This document shows, in pieces, positions 8,390 to 15,827 of a DNA stretch of 64,000 nt; position 1 is the first letter of the stretch, and every line of letters starts with the position of its first letter. The position numbers and the translations under genes are program-made. Below the pieces are notes generated by a model. It was not told the origin of the DNA. It made no database searches and saw only the letters and a program-made list of their open reading frames with translations. Source of the DNA: Dyadobacter flavalbus (GTDB taxonomy: Bacteria > Bacteroidota > Bacteroidia > Cytophagales > Spirosomataceae); contig NZ_VBSN01000066.1 in the NCBI RefSeq assembly GCF_006149045.1, positions 248,001 through 312,000 of the forward strand. The letters run 5' to 3'.

Positions 8390-9190
8390 GTGAAAAAAAA
8401 AGGATTGGTGTCAAAGCCGTTGTTAATGTCAGTAAAAAGAATTGCCGGAATCCTGTTGATCATCGCTGTATCTGCCTGGACGAGTGAGAAAGTACCATCC
8501 GGAGAAATAGCAGAATATTGTGCCGCTTTTAACCAGCTTCAGCTCGATATCCGGGACGGAAACATTTCGCCTGATTCCGCAAGAAATGCATTCCGGGTTG
8601 TCATGGGCAATCTGAGGGCTTCGTTTCAGAGAGATTCGTGTCCTTCCGTGGATTCTGCCTATTTTGTTTACCCCATCCGCGACTATCTGCCGCGTGAATC
8701 CATTGGCGGCCGGGGAAGAGGTTACCGGCCAAACGGGTTTGATCTTTTTGACAGGGAAGTAAGCGGAAGCCATCCGGCACACGACCTTTTTATCCGCGAC
8801 AGAGATCAGGATAACCTCGACGACCGGACGTGGAAGCCGGTGGATATTCTGTCATTCAGTCCGGGCATTGTGCTGGCGACGGAAACGGGCTGGAAATACG
8901 ACAGCGAGCTGCGCGGCGGCAACTGGATATGGATTTACGATCCCTGCCTCGACGGACTTTTTTACTATGCGCACAACAACATCGTTCAGGTGCAGCCCGG
9001 CCAATGGGTAAAAGCCGGTGACAAAATCGCCGAAGTCGGGCGTTCCGGGTATAATGCGTACAAGAAGCGCTCGCCGACGCATTTGCATCTCATGTATCTT
9101 CAGCTCAACAGCGATGGCCTTCCGGAACCTTACAATACATACAACTGGATGATCAACGCTGTTACAAAGGACAGTATGGATGCGGAATGA
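8390..9190 (+). CDS. M23 family metallopeptidase (LytM/peptidoglycan endopeptidase-like)
   Basis: 266 residues from GTG 8390; an in-frame ATG at 8426 is an equally good start and places the hydrophobic segment RIAGILLIIAVSAW right at the N-terminus. The C-terminal half is an M23 (lysostaphin/LytM) domain with zinc ligands H128 and D132 (HxxxD) and H231/H233 (HLH), the general-base-type YYAHN, and the VKAGDKIAEVGRSG strand-turn typical of the fold. It probably cleaves peptide cross-links of peptidoglycan in the periplasm, anchored or exported by the N-terminal helix. The helical N-terminal 90 residues are unassigned. The aminotransferase gene follows on the same strand. Confidence 0.85.
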   Translation: MKKKGLVSKPLLMSVKRIAGILLIIAVSAWTSEKVPSGEIAEYCAAFNQLQLDIRDGNISPDSARNAFRVVMGNLRASFQRDSCPSVDSAYFVYPIRDYLPRESIGGRGRGYRPNGFDLFDREVSGSHPAHDLFIRDRDQDNLDDRTWKPVDILSFSPGIVLATETGWKYDSELRGGNWIWIYDPCLDGLFYYAHNNIVQVQPGQWVKAGDKIAEVGRSGYNAYKKRSPTHLHLMYLQLNSDGLPEPYNTYNWMINAVTKDSMDAE

Positions 9191-9256
9191 TTGGGATTGA
9201 CGGAGATAATTAATACATTGTATCTCACTCCAATACTATTTCTGAAAAATACATCT

Positions 9257-10543
9257 ATGAACAACCGACGGTCCTTTTTCAAAAAGAGCGCAGCCCTTGG
9301 CGTTGGCGCCTTTGGTATCAACAGTCTTTTCAATGAACTGCATGCTGCGGATTTCCATGAAGCTGAAAAACTTTGGAATGAAAACAGCGAGGATAACGAA
9401 GATTACTGGTCCGTGATCCAGGACGCGTACACGGCCAGCAAAAGCAACATCATTATTCTCAACAACGGAGGTGTATCGCCTTCGCCGGTTGTCGTGCAGG
9501 AAGCGCTTGAAAAATACAACAAGGCGGCCGCACAGGGCCCTTCGTATTATATGTGGCGCATTATTGACAAAGGCCGCGAACCGCTGAGGCAGCATCTGGC
9601 AAAACTGGCGGGATGCGACGCAGAAGAAATTGCCATCAACCGCAATGCCACAGAAGCGCTGAATACCATCATTTTCGGCTTGCCGCTGCAGAAAGGCGAT
9701 GAAATCATCGGTACCGTTCAGGATTATCCCAATATGATTCAGGCATGGAAACAGCGTGAGATGCGCGACGGACTAGTTTACAAGCAGCTGTCTTTCGACT
9801 TTCCCATTGAAAACGACGAGCAGATTGTAAAAGCCTACGCGGATGCCATTACGCCGAATACCAGGATTATCCACGTAACGCACATCATCAACTGGGTGGG
9901 GCAGATTATGCCGGTGAAGAAAATATGCCAAATGGCGCACAGCAAAGGAATTGAAGTCGTTGTGGACGGCGCGCACAGTTTCGGGCTGCTCGATTTCAAA
10001 ATCCCGGACCTGGAATGCGATTACTTCGGGACCAGCCTGCACAAGTTTCTCAGCGCGCCGGTCGGAAGCGGGATGATGTGGGTTAAAAAAGACAAAATTG
10101 AAAAAATATGGCCGCTGCTATGCAACAGTCAGCCTAAAAGTGCCGATATACGGAAATTTGAAACGCTGGGAACGCGAAGTTTCTGCATCGAGCAGGCCAT
10201 CGGTGAAGCCATTAATTTTCAGGAGGGAATCGGTTCCAAAAGAAAACAGGAACGTGTGCATTATCTGAAAAAATATTGGGCGGAACAAGCGCAGCAGATT
10301 CCGGGTGTTAAAATCCATACTTCGCTGAAACCGGAATATTCATGCGCTATTGCAGGCGTAAGCATCGACGGCATGAAGCCGGAAGAACTCGACAGCAGAC
10401 TGATGCGCGATTATCAGATCCATACCGTTGGCATTAACTGGGAAAACATTCATTGTGTCCGCGTTACGCCCCATGTGTACACGAAACGGAGCGATCTGGA
10501 CAAACTGGTTGGCGCGCTTGAAAAAATTTCCAAAAAAGCCTGA
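9257..10543 (+). CDS. Tat-exported class V aminotransferase (isopenicillin N epimerase-like)
   Basis: Start placed at ATG 9257 (428 residues), since MNNRRSFFKKSAALGVGAFG is a clear twin-arginine signal; an in-frame TTG at 9191 would bury it. Fold type I PLP enzyme: RNATEALNTI near residue 130 for phosphate contact, VDGAHSFG with D237 for the pyridine nitrogen, and the Schiff-base lysine K263 in TSLHKFLSAP. Closest in style to CefD/NifS-like class V enzymes. Exported PLP enzymes with Tat signals are frequent in Cytophagales and the substrate is unknown. It is 66 bp after the M23 gene and ends before a strong terminator. Confidence 0.85.
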   Translation: MNNRRSFFKKSAALGVGAFGINSLFNELHAADFHEAEKLWNENSEDNEDYWSVIQDAYTASKSNIIILNNGGVSPSPVVVQEALEKYNKAAAQGPSYYMWRIIDKGREPLRQHLAKLAGCDAEEIAINRNATEALNTIIFGLPLQKGDEIIGTVQDYPNMIQAWKQREMRDGLVYKQLSFDFPIENDEQIVKAYADAITPNTRIIHVTHIINWVGQIMPVKKICQMAHSKGIEVVVDGAHSFGLLDFKIPDLECDYFGTSLHKFLSAPVGSGMMWVKKDKIEKIWPLLCNSQPKSADIRKFETLGTRSFCIEQAIGEAINFQEGIGSKRKQERVHYLKKYWAEQAQQIPGVKIHTSLKPEYSCAIAGVSIDGMKPEELDSRLMRDYQIHTVGINWENIHCVRVTPHVYTKRSDLDKLVGALEKISKKA

Positions 10544-10575
10544 TCGCATTTTAGCTGAAATGATTATTCAATCCG

Positions 10576-10612
10576 AAAAGCATAACCTCGGTTTCAGGCG
10601 GGTTATGCTTTT
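10576..10612 (+). terminator. Intrinsic terminator
   Basis: AAAAGCATAACC (10576-10587) and GGTTATGCTTTT (10601-10612) form a perfect 12-bp stem with a 13-nt loop, followed by TATTTTG. It lies 32 bp after the aminotransferase stop. Confidence 0.85.
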
Positions 10613-10714
10613 ATTTTGTTTATGAACGAGAGCCGTTCAAATGAAGACAGGATTTTTAACCTTGAAAAACAGACCATTCGAACAAATTGTGTTCATCTAA
10701 CACTGTTCTGGAAT

Positions 10715-10722
10715 TATTTTTG
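10715..10722 (+). promoter_or_regulatory. Candidate -7 element (TATTTTTG) for the lipoprotein/ATP-grasp pair
   Basis: TATTTTTG matches TAnnTTTG exactly and lies 28 bp upstream of ATG 10751. A TTG-containing segment further upstream is not at ideal spacing, so the -33 half is uncertain. Confidence 0.45.
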
Positions 10723-10750
10723 AACTGTTCTTCATCCTAAATCAGATATT

Positions 10751-11368
10751 ATGACGCAATTACGAAAAGGTTCTTTTATAAAAAGGGCTAAAGATATCAG
10801 TATCGGCGGCGCACTTGCACTGGCTATTCTGTCCTCGGGAATGATGACGGGCTGCTCTTCCAATGAAGAAGACGAGTCGGCTTACAGTTATGAAGAAACG
10901 GCCTATACAAAAGGAGTCCGTTCGCATATCAAGGAAGTTAAACCCGGCGAATTCAAAATTACCGATGAAGAAAGCGTGGATGCCGACAAATCCATGGCCA
11001 TTGTAACTTATCTGGACGGCCATACGGATTCATTGAGTACCGAAGCGGCCAAAGCTCTGATCGACAAGGATATCCAGAACAACAATTCCTATGTCGGGCA
11101 TCACAGCGGATTGTCCAGCATGCTTTTGTACGGCGGCATGGGCTATTTTCTCGGCAGATCTATGAATAACGGGTACATCAACAATTACCGAAACCAGGAC
11201 AACGGGAATTATGCAAGGTCTGTTTACAGCAATCCTGCTACTTATAACAAGTCACAAAGTGTAGCACAGCAAGTAAATGCTTCCAGGACCACAAGAACGG
11301 TGAATTCCCGGCCGGCCGGCGGCAGAAGCGGATTCTTCGGCCGTTCGGCTGGCAGAAGCGGAGGATAA
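10751..11368 (+). CDS. UPF0323 family lipoprotein
   Basis: 205 residues. An N-terminal helix ends in the lipobox MMTGC, predicting a lipidated cysteine near residue 35. The middle has an acidic/polar beta region (YLDGHTDSLSTEAAKALID), then a glycine-rich membrane-like GGMGYFLGRSMNN, YSNPATYNKSQ, and a Ser/Gly/Arg tail with GRSGFFGRSAG. These four blocks match the UPF0323 lipoproteins known from Helicobacter and Campylobacter, compared from memory. In epsilonproteobacteria, and with the E. coli YgiB/YgiC pair, such a lipoprotein is encoded next to a glutathionylspermidine synthase-like ATP-grasp enzyme. The same order holds here, 25 bp apart. Its function is unknown. Confidence 0.8.
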   Translation: MTQLRKGSFIKRAKDISIGGALALAILSSGMMTGCSSNEEDESAYSYEETAYTKGVRSHIKEVKPGEFKITDEESVDADKSMAIVTYLDGHTDSLSTEAAKALIDKDIQNNNSYVGHHSGLSSMLLYGGMGYFLGRSMNNGYINNYRNQDNGNYARSVYSNPATYNKSQSVAQQVNASRTTRTVNSRPAGGRSGFFGRSAGRSGG

Positions 11369-11393
11369 CCATAAAAGCAACAATCCCAAAATC

Positions 11394-12566
11394 ATGATAA
11401 AATTAAAAACCCTTTCCAATCATCCGGAAAAGGCGCTTCAGAATGTAGGCTGGAACTGGATGCTCGGAACGGATACATCTCCTTATGTGGTCAGTGATAT
11501 GGTTGTAATTTCCGAGGAACTGGCCAACCAATATTACGAAGCGGCAGGAACCCTGTACGACATGCTGATCGAAGCCGGGCAATATGTCATTGACAACAAT
11601 CTTTTCAAAGAGATGGGCATACCCGAAAATCTGGTGGAGCTGATCAGAACTTCCTGGATTGATGACCGGCATGTGCATTTGTACGGGCGTTTCGACCTGG
11701 CGGGAGGCATTGATAATGAGCCCGTCAAACTGATTGAATTCAATGCTGATACTGCAACCTGCATACCCGAAACTGCCGTGGTGCAATGGGCGCATCTGCG
11801 CATGAACGGGCTGGACGATTCGATGCAGTTCAATACGGTTTATGAAACGCTGGTCAGTCAGTTCCGGTTTTTGAAAGATATCAACAATGATCTTAATCCG
11901 TCCATTCTGTTTTCGACCATGCGGGGTTATGCGGAGGATGACACCAATGTGAATCTGCTCGCGGAAGCAGCAAAGGAAGCCGGGTTCGATACGGATTTCG
12001 CTTATGTGGATGAAGTGGAGTTTTCAAACGGACAAGGCATTTTCAAGTTTGAGTCCGATGGAGGCAATTTCATCCGCTTTGATTTCTGGTTCAAACTCGT
12101 TCCGTGGGAGTACATCGGAAATGACGAACCGGAGCTTGCGGCCATGCTAACGGATATTGTCAGGACACGAAAGGCGCTTATCCTGAATCCTGCGTATACT
12201 TTGCTTTTCCAGTCCAAATACATTCTGAAAATTCTCTGGGACCTTTATCCGTATCATCCGCTCTTGCTGCAGACAGAAAGATACGCTTTGCCGCATAAGC
12301 AGTCGGTAAGCAAAGTGCTGTTCGGCAGGGAAGGAGCAAACGTGTCCATTCTTGAAAAAGGCGGAGAAGTGCTGGAAAGCGTTGAAGGTGAGTACGATAC
12401 CCAGAATAAAATTTTTCAGGAATACATCAGGTTCCCGACGGACGCGGCAGGCTTTTCTTATCAGGCCGGAGTTTTCTATGCCGGGGAAGCCTGCGGATTG
12501 GGCTTTCGGAGAGGCGGCAAAATTCTGGATAATACGGCGCAGTTTGTAGGTCACATTGTGGAATAA
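11394..12566 (+). CDS. Glutathionylspermidine synthase-like ATP-grasp protein (YgiC/YjfC-type)
   Basis: 390 residues, no signal peptide. The pre-ATP-grasp domain opens the protein; LIEFNADTATCIPETAVVQW is the family signature, and a C-terminal ATP-grasp region follows with KQSVSKVLFGREGANVSILEKGG, where the lysine and glycine loop bind nucleotide. It lacks the CHAP amidase domain of true Gsp synthetase. Members of this short branch (YgiC, YjfC) form a peptide-like bond between unknown substrates; glutathionylspermidine itself has not been established for them. Pairing with the UPF0323 lipoprotein suggests an envelope or polyamine-linked product. Confidence 0.85.
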   Translation: MIKLKTLSNHPEKALQNVGWNWMLGTDTSPYVVSDMVVISEELANQYYEAAGTLYDMLIEAGQYVIDNNLFKEMGIPENLVELIRTSWIDDRHVHLYGRFDLAGGIDNEPVKLIEFNADTATCIPETAVVQWAHLRMNGLDDSMQFNTVYETLVSQFRFLKDINNDLNPSILFSTMRGYAEDDTNVNLLAEAAKEAGFDTDFAYVDEVEFSNGQGIFKFESDGGNFIRFDFWFKLVPWEYIGNDEPELAAMLTDIVRTRKALILNPAYTLLFQSKYILKILWDLYPYHPLLLQTERYALPHKQSVSKVLFGREGANVSILEKGGEVLESVEGEYDTQNKIFQEYIRFPTDAAGFSYQAGVFYAGEACGLGFRRGGKILDNTAQFVGHIVE

Positions 12567-12617
12567 ATGATTTGTAAACCAATAAAAGAGCAAAAACGAC
12601 CGTATGCTAAGTAGGGC

Positions 12618-12653
12618 AACCGTTTACTAATCATTTTAAGAAAAAACGGTTTT
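12618..12653 (+). terminator. Weak candidate terminator
   Basis: AACCGTTT (12618-12625) pairs with AAACGGTT (12644-12651) across an 18-nt loop, followed only by TTGTG. The stem is short and the T tract poor, so it may be inefficient. Confidence 0.3.
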
Positions 12654-12769
12654 GTGTGACAAAGTTTGCAAGGTCATTTTATCGTTTGCTGATGCTGAAA
12701 ACGGAAATAAAAAGCAGGCAGCTTTCAACTGATTTTTTACAAATGAGTCCATTCTTAAACAAAACCGTT

Positions 12770-13102
12770 ATGATACACGAAAAAATTTTCCAGCTGAAAA
12801 GCGGCAGAGAAGTTAAAGTCATTGTGAAAGGGTATTTTCTGAACGATAATCCGGAATTGAGTACCGATTACGAGATACTGGTCCGGGAACCCAGAGAAAA
12901 GTATTTCCGGGCGCCGATCGGGATCAATCATCCGCAATACTGGAAAATGAAAAGGTCCGGAACGCAGCAGGCCAAATCCATTTTGCTGGAATACAGCGGA
13001 ATTTCCCAGAGACATATCAATCAGACTGTAGCTGAATTCAACCGGATTGTAAGCTTTCCGCCGGCCCAGATTGGAATGCAATTCGAAAAGGAACTGGTCT
13101 AG
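12770..13102 (+). CDS. Conserved hypothetical protein
   Basis: I do not recognise the family. Start placed at ATG 12770 (MIHEKIFQLKSGREVKV, 110 residues). In-frame ATG 12743 and GTG 12656 would add 9 or 38 residues of low-complexity character, and no ribosome-binding site helps decide. The first half is beta-rich (KVIVKGYFL, DYEILVREP) and the second helical (ESGISQRHINQTVAEFNRIVS-like), with no signal peptide or membrane segment. It has a private terminator at 13165-13207 and is probably its own transcription unit. Confidence 0.6.
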   Translation: MIHEKIFQLKSGREVKVIVKGYFLNDNPELSTDYEILVREPREKYFRAPIGINHPQYWKMKRSGTQQAKSILLEYSGISQRHINQTVAEFNRIVSFPPAQIGMQFEKELV

Positions 13103-13164
13103 AACTTAACTTTGCTACATGATTCTATCTTTAAAAGAATTTTCAATCCGCCGGATTCAGAAAT

Positions 13165-13207
13165 AAACCGGATAAAAGCACAGCAAACGTGTTGTTTATC
13201 CGGTTTT
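13165..13207. terminator. Intrinsic terminator, possibly bidirectional
   Basis: AAACCGGATAAA (13165-13176) pairs with TTTATCCGGTTT (13195-13206), 12 bp. A short T tract follows on the plus strand and TATTTCTG on the minus strand. It lies between the convergent hypothetical gene and cupin gene. Confidence 0.75.
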
Positions 13208-13248
13208 ACTTTTTAATAAATCACCTGAAAATCCGGATCGGACGGATA

Positions 13249-13590
13249 TTATAAAATCTGTTTTTCCAGCTCAATGAAATCTTCACGTGCCGGCGTAAAG
13301 CAATCGATTACCTTGCACTGCGTATGTGCTACTGCGGAATGCACCGCGTTGGATGGAATATAGGCCGTCATTCCTTTAGTAAGGTTCATTTTTTCACCTT
13401 CGATATCGAACTCCAGTTCCCCTTCCAGCACATGGCACCATTGTTCGTGAAAATGGCTGTGTGCAGGCAACACAGTGCCCGCATCAATGGTCAGGTGGCC
13501 GAAAGTCTGCTTTTCCGAATGCGAAAGCGTGCCGTAAATGCCGTCCCAGATCTTTATGACCTTGTTTGTATTAAAATTGATAAAAGGCAT
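13249..13590 (-). CDS. Small cupin-domain protein
   Basis: 113 residues, a single cupin barrel. Motif 1 gives H44, H46 and E49 (LPAHSHFHEQW) and motif 2 gives H84 (IPSNAVHSAVA), the usual three-His/one-Glu metal set. VLEGELEFDIEGE is the conserved inter-strand turn. Cytoplasmic, no signal. Proteins of this kind are small metal-dependent dioxygenases, isomerases or binding proteins; nothing here narrows the substrate. Divergent from the membrane protein gene at 13766. Confidence 0.85.
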   Translation of the reverse strand: MPFINFNTNKVIKIWDGIYGTLSHSEKQTFGHLTIDAGTVLPAHSHFHEQWCHVLEGELEFDIEGEKMNLTKGMTAYIPSNAVHSAVAHTQCKVIDCFTPAREDFIELEKQIL

Positions 13591-13726
13591 ATATCAAACT
13601 TTATTGAATGGCTGATAATTAAACTGATTGGAAATCCGGTGAAAAGGTACAACTCGTTTTAAATTTCGTAACAACCGGATGTAAAATAAAATAGCTGATA
13701 TGACTGGGTTTTCATACAGCTTTTTA

Positions 13727-13734
13727 TAATTTTG
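13727..13734 (+). promoter_or_regulatory. Candidate -7 element (TAATTTTG)
   Basis: TAATTTTG matches the TAnnTTTG consensus exactly, 32 bp upstream of the TTG start at 13766, in the divergent space between the cupin and membrane protein genes. No good -33 element is seen. Confidence 0.45.
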
Positions 13735-13765
13735 CATTATCTCATAAAATTTTATTATTTTAACA

Positions 13766-14320
13766 TTGCGCAGGATTATTTCCATATTATTATTGGGGCT
13801 GCTGCTTTATAACATGGTGGGCTATTCCATAGTCTACTTGTCTGAAGAGCGGCATGTCATCAGTAATGCGGGAAAAGATCTTGTTCAGCAGTCCGTTGCT
13901 TCCGAAAATATCATCATCAAGGTTCCCGTTTCCGTTCCTTATCAGAACAACTGGGATGCGCCCGAACCGGCAGAAGGCCAGATCGAACATGAAGGCCGTT
14001 TTTATCAGATGAAAAGCCAGCAGCTTATCAATGACACACTGTATGTGCAATGTAAATTTGATCAGAATGCAAGGGACCGATTTACCGACCTTGTTTCCAA
14101 AATCAATGATCAGGTTACGGGTACGGCTGCCGGTTCCCGTAATGATCAGCATGCGCATGTTTTGAAAAATTTCCTGAAAGAATACATGGTTTCCGGCCGT
14201 ATGCATACTTTTTACGTGCTTGAATGGACTGAATCAAACAATTGCAGCTATAATCATTCTCATTCCTTTCTTCCTGAAAGGCATTCCGTCATTCCATCTC
14301 CGCCTCCGGATCTGGCTTAG
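13766..14320 (+). CDS. Membrane-anchored hypothetical protein associated with TonB-receptor loci
   Basis: 184 residues from TTG 13766, the only start that keeps the N-terminal helix RRIISILLLGLLLYNMVGY; a -7 element lies 32 bp upstream. After the helix comes an extracytoplasmic domain with IIIKVPVSVPYQ, EGQIEHEGRFYQMKSQ and NDTLYVQC, then a C-terminus with His pairs (HAHV, NHSHS) and a Pro-rich end SPPPDLA. From memory, proteins of this layout (short helix, VPxxxPY, NDTLY, Pro-rich tail) recur next to TonB-dependent receptors in Bacteroidota and have no known function. Here the DUF3179 and FecA-like genes follow after a terminator. A metal-related role is a guess. Confidence 0.65.
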   Translation: MRRIISILLLGLLLYNMVGYSIVYLSEERHVISNAGKDLVQQSVASENIIIKVPVSVPYQNNWDAPEPAEGQIEHEGRFYQMKSQQLINDTLYVQCKFDQNARDRFTDLVSKINDQVTGTAAGSRNDQHAHVLKNFLKEYMVSGRMHTFYVLEWTESNNCSYNHSHSFLPERHSVIPSPPPDLA

Positions 14321-14651
14321 TCAATTCTTTTTACAGTAAATCCTGAAAGCAATTTCTTTGCAGATGCCATGTGCATACATGCATCAGGAATTTACCTGCT
14401 ATCCGGCACATTATTTCCGTTCATGCAAGGCAATGTTTTGTAACAAACATGGTGTCACTATAACCTTTATTCCGGTTTCAGAATATCCGAGCGGGAAGCC
14501 GTCAATTCAGCATATATTATCATAGGTTAATAATCTGGCAAACGGATCTGCCGGATGGCGGATCCGTTTCTTTATATTTTTTCCGGTTGTACTGTTCATG
14601 TTTTTCTTCTGAAAAGTCAAAGCTCCATAATTACCAATTAGATATAATCAT
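14321..14651. other. 331-bp intergenic region upstream of the DUF3179/FecA-like pair
   Basis: Apart from the terminator at 14540-14569, it holds a short imperfect palindrome GTTTTGTAACAAAC at 14435-14448. I see no coding frame and no exact TAnnTTTG element close to the 14652 start. Confidence 0.6.
14540..14569 (+). terminator. Intrinsic terminator
   Basis: AAACGGATC (14540-14548) pairs with GATCCGTTT (14561-14569), with further pairing inside the loop, and CTTTATATTTTTT follows. It would separate the membrane protein gene from the DUF3179 gene. Confidence 0.75.
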
Positions 14652-15824
14652 ATGAAAGCAATTTTTTACCTGGGGGTTACAGGCATTATCCTGTATGAAA
14701 TTGCAAAAGTCTACTTCATTATGCCCATGCCGGGAAGCCAGCAGATGAACAGTGTTGACCTTGCCTACTTTCTGCACAACTGGCGCTGGGCGTTTCGGGG
14801 CTTGTTCTGGATCATGATTGTCGCGGGGGCCTTTTCCGTATTTTCAGGAAAGACAAAGTGGGTTTCGCTGGTTTTGATTCTGGTTGTGACTGCCATTACA
14901 TACGCTGCCAATTACCAAATGGCTGCCGATACCATGTTTTACCAGCCGCGAGAAGTTGTGCTTCACAATGCATCTATGAACAAGGTTGCTGACGGCCGGC
15001 TCGTTATCGGCATTGCGGAAAACGGGGATGCAAAGGCGTATCCGATCCAGTATATCGGCTATCATCATCAGGTTCAGGATGTAATCGGAGGGAAATCGGT
15101 CATTGTTACTTATTGTACGGTATGCCGGACCGGAAGGGTTTTTGAGCCGGTCGTCAATGGCAAAAAAGAAACTTTCCGGCTTGTGGGAATGGATCATTTC
15201 AATGCCATGTTCGAGGATGCAACTACCGGAAGCTGGTGGCGGCAGGCAAACGGCGAAGCCATTGCCGGGCCGCTGAAAGGCCAATTGCTTCCTGAACTGG
15301 CCAGTACGCAAACCACGCTTGCACAATGGATAAAAATGCATCCCGACAGCAAAATAATGCAGCCCGATCCTCTTTATCAGGCAAAATACGATTCCATGAG
15401 CCGGTATGAAAGCGGCAAAAGCAAGTCGGAGCTGACGCGGACGGATACCCTTTCCTGGAAAGAAAAATCGTGGGTGGTAGGCATAAAAGCAGGAGAAAAG
15501 TCCAAGGCCTTTGACTGGAACCGGCTCCAAAAAGAAAGGATTGTCAATGATCAGGTCGGTGCGGTTCCGGTTGCACTTGTCATCGCTGCCGATAACCGGA
15601 GTTTTTTTGCATTTGACCGTGGCAATGTTGCTAATACTTTGAAAATCAGAAATGATACACTGTTTACAGACCATGCATCCTATGATCTTCTGGGAAAACG
15701 CATTTCGGGCTCCGGCAAGGACTTGAAACGGATTAATGCATATCAGGAATTCTGGCATAGCTGGCGAACTTTTCACCCTGATACAGAACAATACGGAATT
15801 CAGACATCAAGTCATTTTCAATAA
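14652..15824 (+). CDS. DUF3179 domain membrane protein
   Basis: 390 residues. Three N-terminal membrane helices (about 3-22, 47-65 and 70-90) precede a large soluble domain. VIVTYCTVCRTGRVFEP is the DUF3179 signature with its CxxC pair, preceded by AYPIQYIGYHHQVQD with paired histidines and followed by RQANGEAIAGPLKGQLLPEL. DUF3179 has no established biochemical role; the CxxC and His residues suggest metal or redox chemistry in the periplasm. The FecA-like gene starts 3 bp after the stop codon, so the two are almost certainly co-transcribed. Confidence 0.85.
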   Translation: MKAIFYLGVTGIILYEIAKVYFIMPMPGSQQMNSVDLAYFLHNWRWAFRGLFWIMIVAGAFSVFSGKTKWVSLVLILVVTAITYAANYQMAADTMFYQPREVVLHNASMNKVADGRLVIGIAENGDAKAYPIQYIGYHHQVQDVIGGKSVIVTYCTVCRTGRVFEPVVNGKKETFRLVGMDHFNAMFEDATTGSWWRQANGEAIAGPLKGQLLPELASTQTTLAQWIKMHPDSKIMQPDPLYQAKYDSMSRYESGKSKSELTRTDTLSWKEKSWVVGIKAGEKSKAFDWNRLQKERIVNDQVGAVPVALVIAADNRSFFAFDRGNVANTLKIRNDTLFTDHASYDLLGKRISGSGKDLKRINAYQEFWHSWRTFHPDTEQYGIQTSSHFQ

Positions 15825-15827
15825 ACA

